DNA from: Liolophura sinensis
Taxonomy: Eukaryota; Mollusca; Polyplacophora; Chitonida; Chitonidae
Assembly (NCBI RefSeq): GCF_032854445.1
Contig: NC_088303.1
Span: 22,203,501-22,267,500, forward strand
DNA: 64,000 nucleotides
Reading direction: 5' to 3'
A model generated the notes under the pieces. That model was not told the DNA's origin, ran no database searches, and saw nothing but the letters and a program-made list of their open reading frames with translations. Numbering within the stretch: the first letter of the stretch is position 1; each line of letters opens with the position of its first letter. A program made the position numbers and the translations under genes. This document shows positions 49,701 to 59,400 of the stretch, one piece after another.

Positions 49701-52700
49701 AAAGACTGTGGACGGCCCTCAAATTCTTGCAAAGGTTAGGACAAAACTATGTTCTTGTTGTAATACAGATTGCATTCTGATATCCATATTCCACCATAAT
49801 GCAGGCTGTTATCGTATAGGTGAAATACATGTATTCTTAAGTACGGCACCAATCCGTCAATAACACCAATCAGTCAAACAAAATGAACATATCCTTGTTC
49901 TTACCGGCCTTGTTTATCACCTGGGGAATTTGTTTTGTACTCGACAAGGTAAAACTGACTCTGTGTCAGGATATGGCTGCCCATAGATAGTCCAACACTG
50001 AACTTATATTGACCAGCTCTGTGTTAGTTTCGGTAAAGTCTAGTAAGATTGAATGAGTCTTTATTAGTCGGACATTTCCTCCCAACGTCTCGTACTCAAG
50101 CAGGTAGGTCATCCAAGATTGACTTAATGAAATATGGAAACATAGAAGATGAGCATAGTGCATTGTTTGATATAGTGAATTGCTCAATGTACTCTTACCT
50201 AATGATTAATACCAAGAGAAGCATGCTGATCAAAATCAAGTTTAAGAAAATGTCTTCATTAATAAGAGAAACTGTTTACTAAGGGGATTATCTCCATTCT
50301 CTAATCTAGCCCTAATCTGGCCCTCAACGGGTATACGGCCGATGGGAGGGGGTTGGCAAGAAGCATGCTGTGTGGCTTATCATGCAAATACAAATCGGAC
50401 TGGCGACCTACTCATAATAGGCATGTCCGTTTATTCAGTAGAAATAATGGGCTGTAAATGGACTGAAAGCGGACTGAGTGGCTTGGTTGGTATTGGCAAA
50501 ATACTTCTAGGTGTTTTTATAGGTGTCAGTGTTGGCAAGTTTTATTATTTGATTTTTCATTTATTAGTAAATTTGTAAAAAAAATTTTTCTGCTCTTTGA
50601 TTTTGTAGAGAGCTATGCATCATGGGATAGACTTTGGTCGGCATGGTTATGGAAGCATTTATGTTGTCGCTAGTGGTAACGGAGGAGAGCATCAAGACAA
50701 CTGTAACTATGATGGCTATGCAAACTCTATTTATACAATAACTGTCGGTAAGAGTTTCTTCTGTGCTCAGTGACAGATTGTGAGACAGGCAGACACATTT
50801 ACATGTAGATCATCCAACTCATTAATCGGATTTCCTTTTTTCAATTTAATTTAACTTGGTACGCAAGTTTTTTTTCCCGATTTGGTGATGTACAAAAGAT
50901 GTGTTATGTCTTTTTTTAATTTAATATAACTTGGTACGTAAGTTTTTTTCTAAATGTTTTGATGTACAAAAGAGGTGTTATAAGAATAATGTTGCTTTGC
51001 TTGAGTTCACTAATCCTTGACCAATGATTTTCCTTATTGGATCTGCAAGAACTGGCATGATTGGAACAGTACTGTTATTCTTCAACCTTGTCGCACATTT
51101 GTAAGGTGTTTATTCCAGCAGACTCTGAGGGCATTACTCTACGTAGACTGATAAAATTATACGTTTTGTTAAGCCTTGAAATGTGCCAATCCAGCCAATG
51201 TGGTTTTCTCTCCAAAAGCAAAATAAGAATTTGCATAAATTGTACTTAAAGTTGCGCTTTTTTATGCAAAAGGTTAAGGAATTAGAGAATGTCTCACTGT
51301 TTGTCAGACGTGTGCTTGGAAATGTGGTTTCATTTATGACCCAGAAGTCTGGGTTTAATGGGGTCATACAAAGGAACCTGTAAATGGCATTTGTGCCTTC
51401 TGTAGTTTGAGATTCAGCATTTAGGCAAATGTACAATAATTTATTTATTTATTTATTTATTTATTTATTTGATGGGTGTTTTATGCCATACTCTTGTACT
51501 CACTATTTCACTTATACGACAATGGCCAGCATTACGTTGGGAGGAAACCCATGACTATCTCGCAGGTTGCTGGAAGACCTTCCCGGGTACATACAGTGAT
51601 TGAATTATTTACCTTGTTTTATGCCTTTTGCAACCTCTATATTAGTCAGCAAGGGACTAATTGAACATAAATGCACATATATATAAATCTGTGTGTTTAC
51701 ATGGTGGATGTAGTAACATTGTATAAAGATGAACGGCTGATCGTAGTTCTGAAAAAAAGTACATATACATGTAGTTCTGATGTAGTGTAACTCTTATTGA
51801 GTGTAGCTCTGATGGATTTTACATGTAGTTCTTATTACGTGTAGTTCTGATGGATTTTACATTTAGTTCTTATTACGTGTAGTTCTGATTTTATAATGTA
51901 GTTCTGATTGAGTTCAGTTCTGATTGAGTTTAGTTCTATTTGAATGTAATTCTGATTAAGTGTGCATGTAGTTCTGACAGATTGTACAGGTAGTTCTAAT
52001 TGAGTGTAGTTCTGATTAAGTATAGTTGTGTGTGTGCTGCAGGGGCTGTGGATGAGACAGGCCAGATGCCTTACTATGGGGAAGAGTGTGCTTCCATGCT
52101 GGCTGTCACCTTCAGCAGTGGGGGTCCTGACCGACGCAGTATTGTAAGTACCCAGTATGCCAAATCTAAGTCATATCGGTGCTTCACGGGATTGAAATAA
52201 TGTTTATTGAAAGAAGATTTTGAGAGTAAACAGGGTTCATCTCTGAAATGACAGAGGGCAAATTTGTCTTTATCAGTTTGACAGAAAAGCAAAGAGTGAA
52301 TATCTCATTAAATAGTGTTACATGTTTAGAGTTTTGCGAAATATACAAAGGTGAGCTTTTATACTCATTCTCAAACAAGTTTCTAGATATTGGACCTATA
52401 TTCTTTGTTCTGTGGACACACCAGGTGACAACTGATTGGCGTAAGGATGGAGGCACAGGGTGCACAGCACGCCATTCGGGCACCAGTGCTGCCGCCCCAT
52501 TGGCTGCAGGCATGATAGCTTTGATGTTACAGGCTCGGCCCTGTCTGACATGGAGAGATGTACAATACCTGATCATCCTGACAGCCCTAAAGGTAAATCT
52601 GTCTGATTGAGAGTCTGGTGTAAAATACCTGGTCACCCTGACAGCCCTAAAGGTAAATCTGTCTGATTGAGTGTCTGGTGTAAAATACCTGGTCACCCTG

Positions 52701-55700
52701 ACAGCCCTAAAGGTAAATCTGTCTGATTGAGTGTCTGGTGTAAAATACCAGGTCATCCTGACAGCCCTAAAGGTAAATCTGTCTTGATTGAGTGTCTGGT
52801 GTAAAATACCAGGTCATCCTGACAGCCCTAAAGGTAAATCTGTCTGATTGAGTGTCTGCTGTAAAATACCAGGTCATCCTGACAGCCCTAAAGGTAAATC
52901 TGTCTTGATTGAGTGTCTGGTGTAAAATACCAGGTCATCCTGACAGCCCTAAAGGTAAATCTGTCTTGATTGAGTGTCTGGTGTAAAATACCAGGTCATC
53001 CTGACAGCCCTAAAGGTAAATCTGTCTGATTGAGTGTCTGGTGTAAAATACCAGGTCATCCTGACAGCCCTAAAGGTAAATCTGTCTTGATTGAGTGTCT
53101 GGTGTAAAATACCAGGTCATCCTGACAGCCCTAAAGGTAAATCTGTCTGATTGAGTGTCTGGTGTAAAATACCAGGTCATCCTGACAGCCCTAAAGGTAA
53201 ATCTGCCTGATTGAGTGTCTGGTGTAAAATACTTGGTCGTTGAGAGCCTTAATTGTTATTCTGTCAGACTGAGTATTTGATCTGAGTATTGACCTAGTTT
53301 TCACCAACAGATTGATTATCAGCTGTGAAAAGGGGAGAATTAGTATCCATGAATTTGAATTGCCCCCTAACTGGTTCTGCCTGTGAGGTGTTTTTCTGGT
53401 AATGCATGAGTTAGTCCCCTTGCCCTAAAATGTTACCTCTATTATGTATTTAAGTGACAGTGTGGGAAGAAAATAAAGCACTAAATAAGTTTGAAGACAT
53501 TCTCCGTTTGTTCACAGGTGGACATAAATATTGGGAAGTGGCAAAAGAATGGAGCAGGTCTTCATCACAGCTTGGAACATGGATTTGGTTTGATGAAAGC
53601 TTGGAGGCTGGTTAATGCTGCTAAGGTAAGGGATAAAGATGAAAGCCATAAGGCTGATTAGTGCTGCTAAGGTAATGGGGAAGGATGGAAGCCTGGAGGC
53701 TGGGCAATGCTGCTGTGGTAATGGGGAAGGATGAGAGCCTGGAAGCTGGGCAATGCTGCTGTGGTAATAGGGAAGGATGAGAGCCTGAAGGCTGTTCATT
53801 GCTGCTATGGTAATGGGTAAGGATGAAAGCCTGAAGGCAGGTCAATGCTTCTAAAGTAATGGAGAAGGATGAGAGCCTGGAGGTTGGTCAGCTGCTGCTA
53901 TGGTAATGGGGAAGGATGAGAGCCTGGAGGCTGGTAATTGCAGCTAAGGTAATGTGAAAGTATGGGAGCCTGGAGGCAGGTCAAGGCTGCTAAGGTAATG
54001 GGGAAGGATGAGAGCCTTGAGGCTTGCCAATACTGCTAAGTTAATGGGGAAGGATGAGAGAGTGGAGGCTTGTCAGTGCTGCTAAGGTAATGAGGAGGAT
54101 AAGAGCTTGGAGGCTGGTCAGTGCTGCTAAGGTAATGGGGAAGGATGAGAGCCGGGAGGATGGTCAGTGCTGCTTTGGCAATGCAGAAGGATGAGAGGCT
54201 GGAGGCTGATCAGTGCTGCTAAGGTAATGGGGAAGGATGAGAGCACAGAGGCCCAGAGGCCTGTTATGGTAATGGAGAAGGATGAGAGCCTGGTGGCTTG
54301 GACAGGTCAGTGCTGCTAAGGTGAGGATGAAAGCCTGAGGACAGGTCAGTGCTGCGAAGGTGACTAAAGGTAAAACTTAGTCTCTGCAACACAGACAGAA
54401 TCATTGCCAACTCAGAAATAGCATTGTCATTAGAATTAAATTATTTATTAGTCACGATTTCTCGTTTTTAGAACAGATGTTGTACCATAAGCAAGTCATT
54501 AGCTTCTTCAAACGTTCACTGGTATCAAAAACAACATCAGTGGTATCAATAAATACTCCTGTTCCTGTCTTTAAAGCTTATAGCAAAAAATATCACATTG
54601 TATATCTTGACCAAAATAACACTGTCTGAATATGTCAGATTATGTGTTCTGATCTCAACAGGTTTGGAAGTCTGTACCCTGGGTGACTGTTTTCAACTCT
54701 GAGCTGTTCACACCAGATCAGCCCATACCCAACAACAATCAAGCCCTCATCCTCTCCCATACAGGTAAGGCCACCTACCTCTCGCCGCTCAGGTACTTCA
54801 CACTTAACCATTTAGAATTACTTGCTTTTTTAGTGTGGTCCAATTTTATACACCATATTATTTTTGCTGAGAAGATGAAGAAGTTTGATATTAAAGTATT
54901 GAAGGTAAAAATGTGACGTTCTTTAATGTACAACAGTTTGGAAAAGAAAGGACACCAAAATATCAAAAAGAAAAAACAAACAAACAAGAAAGACTTGCAC
55001 ATATATGTACTAGAGGATGAGTTAACTCACCTTGTACCAAGTTTGAACAAATTTAAATGTACATGTATACATGTGGACATGTTTTTATACCTGTGCTGCA
55101 GTCCTCAACAATAATAATCGTATTCCTCTTTGACAAACCCGTGCTTAAAATTTCTATGAAGGTTCTGGAAATGTGTTCATAATTTATTCTAATTTAGTGA
55201 CATCACTATATGACCATTGTTCAAATGTGCATGTCTTTACCTGTATCTGTGGTGTTGTTTTATGTCCAGTAACTGCTGCCATGATGTTAGGCTACGAGCT
55301 AAAGACATTAGAGCAGGTTCAGGTCATCGTGACCTTGTCACACTGGCGTCGTGGTAACCTGGAGATCCGCCTAACCTGCCCCAGTGGCACCCAGTCCATT
55401 GTAGGGGCGGCACGTCCCAAAGACAGGTAGCCTAAACAAATATGATGAACTTTTTTTATCATCACAAAAAAGTCTCTGTTTGTAGCGGAATGTTTAAGAT
55501 TTTCTAGAGAATGGTCGTACTAGTTCACCTTTCATTTTTTTCATGAAAAAGTCATTTATTTTTGAACATTATGTGCATGAAGAGATCACTGAAACATGGT
55601 TCTCAGTTCTTTTCTCTAAAATGTCAGATTAACAGCTAGCTGTCATGATGTCAACTAAAATACATTCTGCTAATAAATGCAATCTGGTTCTAAAGTACTA

Positions 55701-57994
55701 TATCTATATCAAATTTTGTCATCCTCTTCTGGGTCTGTAGCTCAGGAGAAGGCCTCAATGGCTGGGTGTTCTCCACTGTGCGGTGCTGGGGGGAGATGCC
55801 CTTGGGGGAGTGGAGCCTTACTGTGATTGATACTGGTATGTTATATTCATATACCCTCTCTCTTGTTGAACATACATGCAGATGGTTGCTCAAGAGGCTG
55901 ATTACAAATGGAATCATCGTGATTATAGTGTCAGTATTTCCCTTGTGTAAATTACTCACAACGTCAGCAAAAGAACTTAGCTGAATGCCTGACTGTCTCC
56001 AGTCTGCATTGTTGTAGAATAGGCATAGATTGTTGTTCGCCTTTTTGTATGTCTATTGTAGGAATGCTTAGTGATGCACAGTCAAAACATGTTTGTATTT
56101 TTTTTGTTCATTTGTGAAGCACAAATGTAACACACACTGTCTTGAAGTAGTGAGACTGACAGAGGTGTGGTCATAGAAGAACAATATACACTAATAAATG
56201 GTTGTAATGGGATCAGTAGAGAAAAAGGCAGTTGTGAGACAACCACGGGTACTTCCTTTTGTATTGTGGGATTTTTGAAGGAATTCCTGTAGTTAAGGGG
56301 AGATAACTGTTGTTGCAGGTGCGAAGACGTCAAACCCCACAGGCATGCTGAGAAAATGGCAACTCAGGCTGTTTGGGTCACCCATGACGCCAGAAGAGTT
56401 CCAATCCAGGAAAAGGTAACTCTCTAACATGATGTTGATTAAAATTAAATTTGTGACTGTTTTTAACTTTGTAATCAAGAGGATAATGATTCTGTTCTAT
56501 CCTCTCATTATTGAAAAAAAAAAAATGTTTGTGCACAATTTCGGCCAATATTGGCTGAGTGAATATTAGTACAATCTAGGTGGGAAAATATTCTGAAAAT
56601 GCGTCTAGAAGTATGTACTTTAAAAACATTTCAATTTTGTTCAACTGTATTGAAACGTTTTAGGTTGATCAGTGAGGCTATGTCGGGGAAGTTCCTGAAT
56701 GACAGCTACAATTTACCGTGTCCTCCTCCAGACAACACCGAGCCTGAAAAACCTGTGATAGAGGAGAGAGTGCTCAAGGTAAGGACATACACATCTGATG
56801 TATGGCTGCTTGCATTGTTGTATGTCCTAAGATGGTAATAAGCAGATTTAACTGCTTCTGCATGTCTGCTTTTGTTTTGTACAAATCCAGCTCATGCTGG
56901 CTTCCACTCCAGCCCTATATGGAAAGGTCTGCCTGCAACCTGCAAATGTTGTGGGTTTCCCCAGGGCTCTGCCCAGTTTCCTCCCACCTTAATGCTGGCC
57001 GTTGTCGTATAAGTGAAATATTCTTGAGTACAGAGTAAAACACCAATCAAATAAATAGATAAATAAATTTTGTGGTGTATGCTTTAAGTTATTTGTCGAG
57101 AGAAAATTTGTGTGCCACATTACTCTCAAAAAGCTGTGGATTTACTCTTTCCACTATTAACTACTGTTGTAAAAGTGAAATATGCTTGATTATAGTGTTA
57201 AGCACCTATCAAATCAGTCAATCAGTCATCTGTGGTATATGCAGAAGTTTGTCAGGTATTGTGCTGTGATCTTGATCCAGTAACTCCTGGCGAGTGAGGG
57301 GTCGTGCGGACTGTAGTTTTGTGTCAAAATGTTGTCTAGCTGCTGTAAATACTAAAGTGCAGTGGACCTATCCCAGTTAAGCTGGATGAAGTATTTACAG
57401 CTTTTGATAATCTCAAGGCTAATCCTGTTCTTGTGTGTTCTTTTGATTTACACAACATTTTCCCCCTCACAGGTGCTTCTACTGTCTGGAGCATTTTGTA
57501 TCTTTGTTGCCCTGTACGAGACCATGGAGTATGCCCTGTGTTACAATGACGAAAAACAAGAACACAAAAAGCTACTTTCATTGACAGCTCGGGCTCAGCG
57601 ATTGGCTCGTCGGCACAGTGGGGTCACATATCACCAGATATCAGGAGAGGACACAGCCATTGGTGTGGAGGAGGAGTGTATCCCCATGACAGCCTTACAG
57701 GAGCGCCATCTACTGGCAGTGGATGGTAACAATGAAGATGTTTTGTTCTGTGCAGAGACAGACACAAGTCTCAAAGATTTACACAATGGTATTCCAAAGG
57801 AAATTGTGGATAGTTTATCCCAGGATGAAATTAAACTAAACTTGGAGTTACAGGTTGGTGATAAATTTTGTGATTCAGAAAAACGTGAGATGCCAGAGTT
57901 GTTTGACCACAGTTTGGCCAGCTCTCTTGTAGTGGATCTTGGACATTCTCCAAGTTCGTCTTTCCCAACAGCAGAGCCCATGAGTAAGAGGTAA
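46184..57994 (+). CDS. PCSK7: Proprotein convertase subtilisin/kexin type 7, complete
   Basis: A calcium-dependent type I membrane serine protease of the trans-Golgi/endosome route, which cuts proproteins after basic motifs. Coding exons: 46184-46753, 46995-47091, 47575-47676, 48970-49156, 49680-49734, 50609-50747, 52043-52143, 52425-52592, 53518-53625, 54662-54764, 55270-55426, 55741-55835, 56319-56415, 56664-56778, 57473-57994. All junctions are GT-AG and in phase. The total is 2616 nt, 871 residues plus stop, longer than human PC7 (785) mainly in the tail. Catalytic Asp221 (ILDDG), His261 (HHGTRCAGE), oxyanion Asn361 (ASGNGG) and Ser438 (GTSAAAP) are all present. [19 protein letters not shown] and [12 protein letters not shown] place it with PC7 and not furin. 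Start choice: ATG at 46,184 in ACCATGG context, followed by a hydrophobic signal core. Confidence 0.96.
46995..52592 (+). CDS. PCSK7: PC7 catalytic domain exons 2-8
   Basis: Exons at 46,995, 47,575, 48,970, 49,680, 50,609, 52,043 and 52,425 encode in order: [20 protein letters not shown] and the Asp221 motif; [11 protein letters not shown]; the His261 block; [13 protein letters not shown]; the Asn361 block with [32 protein letters not shown]; and the Ser438 block with [21 protein letters not shown] and NIT (201, 209) are potential N-glycosylation sites. Confidence 0.95.
47262..47515. repeat. 36-bp tandem repeat, about 7 copies, in PC7 intron 2
   Basis: Units of gggctgtttacttgtgtact plus gtagggctcggaag recur. 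Because 36 is divisible by three, an open frame with a 12-residue period results. It ends about 60 bp before exon 3. Confidence 0.85.
47889..48250 (+). mobile_element. Second SINE family, tRNA-like head
   Basis: gccatgatggctcagttggt, then agagcatccgcttcatgggt, has a consensus box A (TGGCTCAGTTGG) and a box B-like stretch (gtagatccagggtc). It differs from the main SINE. It lies in PC7 intron 3; the 3' boundary is approximate. Confidence 0.55.
49785..49880 (+). mobile_element. SINE tail fragment
   Basis: caccataatgcaggctgtta, then tcgtataggtgaaata, taagtacggcaccaatc and caataacaccaatcagtcaa, match the main SINE tail. It lies in PC7 intron 5. Confidence 0.55.
51065..51292. mobile_element. Small inverted-repeat element (MITE), family A copy 3
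   Basis: The left end gtactgttattcttcaacct and the right end gcaaaaggttaaggaatta are near reverse complements. The internal sequence matches copies 1 and 2. It lies in PC7 intron 6. Confidence 0.65.
51434..51600 (-). mobile_element. SINE copy with expanded TTTA tail
   Basis: About nine ttta units precede gatgggtgttttatgccata, acttatacgacaatggcc and gcaggttgctggaagacctt. It lies in PC7 intron 6. Confidence 0.7.
51765..52032. repeat. Degenerate 17-30 bp repeat (gtagttctgattgagt)
   Basis: tgtagttctgat recurs about twelve times with irregular spacing up to the acceptor of PC7 exon 7. Confidence 0.75.
52557..53245. repeat. 60-61 bp minisatellite derived from the exon 8/intron 8 junction of PC7
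   Basis: Eleven copies (including the native one) plus a decayed twelfth. Each unit holds about 35 nt matching the end of exon 8 (cctgacagccctaaag) followed by the 5' splice site and intron start (gtaaatctgtctgattgag). The first three spacings are exactly 60 bp; later units with an extra T are 61. All eleven keep AAAG|GTAAAT intact. Confidence 0.95.
53518..56778 (+). CDS. PCSK7: PC7 end of catalytic domain, P domain and juxtamembrane exons 9-14
   Basis: Exon 9 (53,518-53,625) carries [20 protein letters not shown], which closes the protease domain. Exons 10-13 encode the P domain that stabilises it: [57 protein letters not shown] and [11 protein letters not shown]. Exon 14 encodes [20 protein letters not shown] and an acidic stem. 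All match the order in vertebrate PC7. Confidence 0.93.
53592..54366. repeat. 46-bp minisatellite derived from the exon 9/intron 9 junction of PC7
   Basis: About sixteen units including the native one. Each holds about 34 nt matching the end of exon 9 (gatgaaagcttggaggctgg ... gctgctaag) plus the donor and about 12 intronic nt (gtaatggggaag). Units are more diverged than in intron 8; some lose the GT (for example ggcaat near 54,178), but most keep aaggtaat or tggtaat. Confidence 0.92.
56886..57066 (+). mobile_element. SINE copy lacking the head
   Basis: aatccagctcatgctggctt, caacctgcaaatgttgtggg, ggctctgcccagtttcctcc and cgtataagtgaaatattctt, then an aaataaataga tail. It lies in PC7 intron 14. 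Confidence 0.7.
57473..57994 (+). CDS. PCSK7: PC7 exon 15: transmembrane segment and long cytosolic tail
   Basis: A hydrophobic segment ([15 protein letters not shown], from residue 699) is followed by a tail of roughly 150 residues ending TAEPMSKR. The tail has a basic patch ([12 protein letters not shown]), several acidic stretches and two Tyr (TYHQI, EYALCY), as expected of sorting signals. It is longer than the human tail and shows no obvious alignment beyond the membrane span. Confidence 0.9.
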   Translation: MLLLSGAFCIFVALYETMEYALCYNDEKQEHKKLLSLTARAQRLARRHSGVTYHQISGEDTAIGVEEECIPMTALQERHLLAVDGNNEDVLFCAETDTSLKDLHNGIPKEIVDSLSQDEIKLNLELQVGDKFCDSEKREMPELFDHSLASSLVVDLGHSPSSSFPTAEPMSKR

Positions 57995-59400
57995 CCCCAA
58001 ACCTCTTATATCAGACTTCCATTACAATGAACTGTCTCCAGGATGCGTAAAGTTTCCCTATACTGACAGGGTTTATTTGTCACAAATCTAAGATGTTACA
58101 GAATGACTTGCTCAAGTTAATGTTGCATTTTTGCAGTTCAGGAGCTGTGGTTTCATTGTATGATATACATGGCATAGTTTGGCTGTGTAAAAAAGTGAGA
58201 CACTGTGAAAAAGTACATAACTAAGAAAAGGTATAAAATGTTATTTTTGCCTTCTGTGAATATGAGTCAAGTTAGTTTATTATACACACTTCTATTTTTA
58301 TATTTTTATCAAGACTTTTTGGCCTGATTACTATTATTTTACAATGATACATATGAAAGTTCTTGTGAGAATTATCAAATCAGAGTTTGATATAAGACAA
58401 AACTTCAGCATTTGAGACTAGCAGATGTTGAGTTCAGTGATCATGCCCTGTCCAGGTCTTCTGTCGTGGAGCTTGGAAATGTGCTCCCAACATCAAACCA
58501 TGAACGCCTTTGCTTTGTGACAGCATTACATTTTAATTTGCCCCATATACAAAGAAAACTCTCAGATCAGCCCATTACCTGTAGTCCCTGTAGCAAAAAG
58601 TTTATTTTTATTTATTTTTTGTAAAAAGTTGTAAAAAAAATTTTGAGCACTATTAACAGAAACTTCAAAAAAAATTTTGAACAGTCCACATGATCTGTGC
58701 ATTTTTGTTTAACAGGGGTTTTGATCTGACTTGCATGTATGTTTTATCAGTGCAGTAGAAGTAGTAGTGGTTGTTGGCATTTAAATCCATTGTCTCAAAA
58801 CTTATATAGAAAGGACACTATGAGTGTAATGACGTATTGAGTTGGTGTGATTTATGGGAATATATATAGCAGGTTATTTTGAAAGATCAGCTGAGTTGAT
58901 TTTGTGATGTGACACTTGAGCATTCTTCCCCAATATAAGTGTGCCATAATATTGCGTCTGGTTCACATGACGGAAATTTGGGATGATGTGTTTACATGAT
59001 CAGAATAATGCTATGAAGTTATTTCAACAAAACTTATTAACTAAAAGAATTACTGCAAGCAGATCAGGTTTCTAAACTTCTTTTATTCATGAATAATTTC
59101 CACAGCTGTATGTCATGTCAACTGAAGCAGTGTTTCAGATTTGTTTTATCATGTTATACATGTATCTATTCAGAAACAAATTGATGCTATTCATGGCCAC
59201 ATTTAATCATGTTCGAACAAGTGGAAGAGACAAGGTTTGTGACCTACATCTCATTTTACAGACATTATATTTGTTAGGAAGGGAATGTACACGTGGTTGA
59301 TTTTCCATGTACATACACATAGCTGATGTATTTAAGATTTTATGTTCAGTTTGTAAACAACACGAGAAAAACAACCAATAAATATAGGCCATAAAATAGT
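57995..59400 (+). other. PC7 3' UTR (probable)
   Basis: No coding potential follows the PC7 stop. AATAAA at 59,377-59,382 with GT-rich sequence after it is a good candidate end; later signals (about 59,582 and 60,007) are alternatives. Confidence 0.4.

Noticed and set aside
50342-50578. Gly-rich 78-codon frame with a hydrophobic end
   Set aside because: It lies in PC7 intron 5 without an acceptor/donor in phase and would interrupt the conserved exon 5-6 join.
52593-53230. Ten extra small exons of PC7
   Set aside because: The repeated units have donors but no acceptors, so they cannot be spliced as separate exons. They act at most as alternative ends of exon 8.
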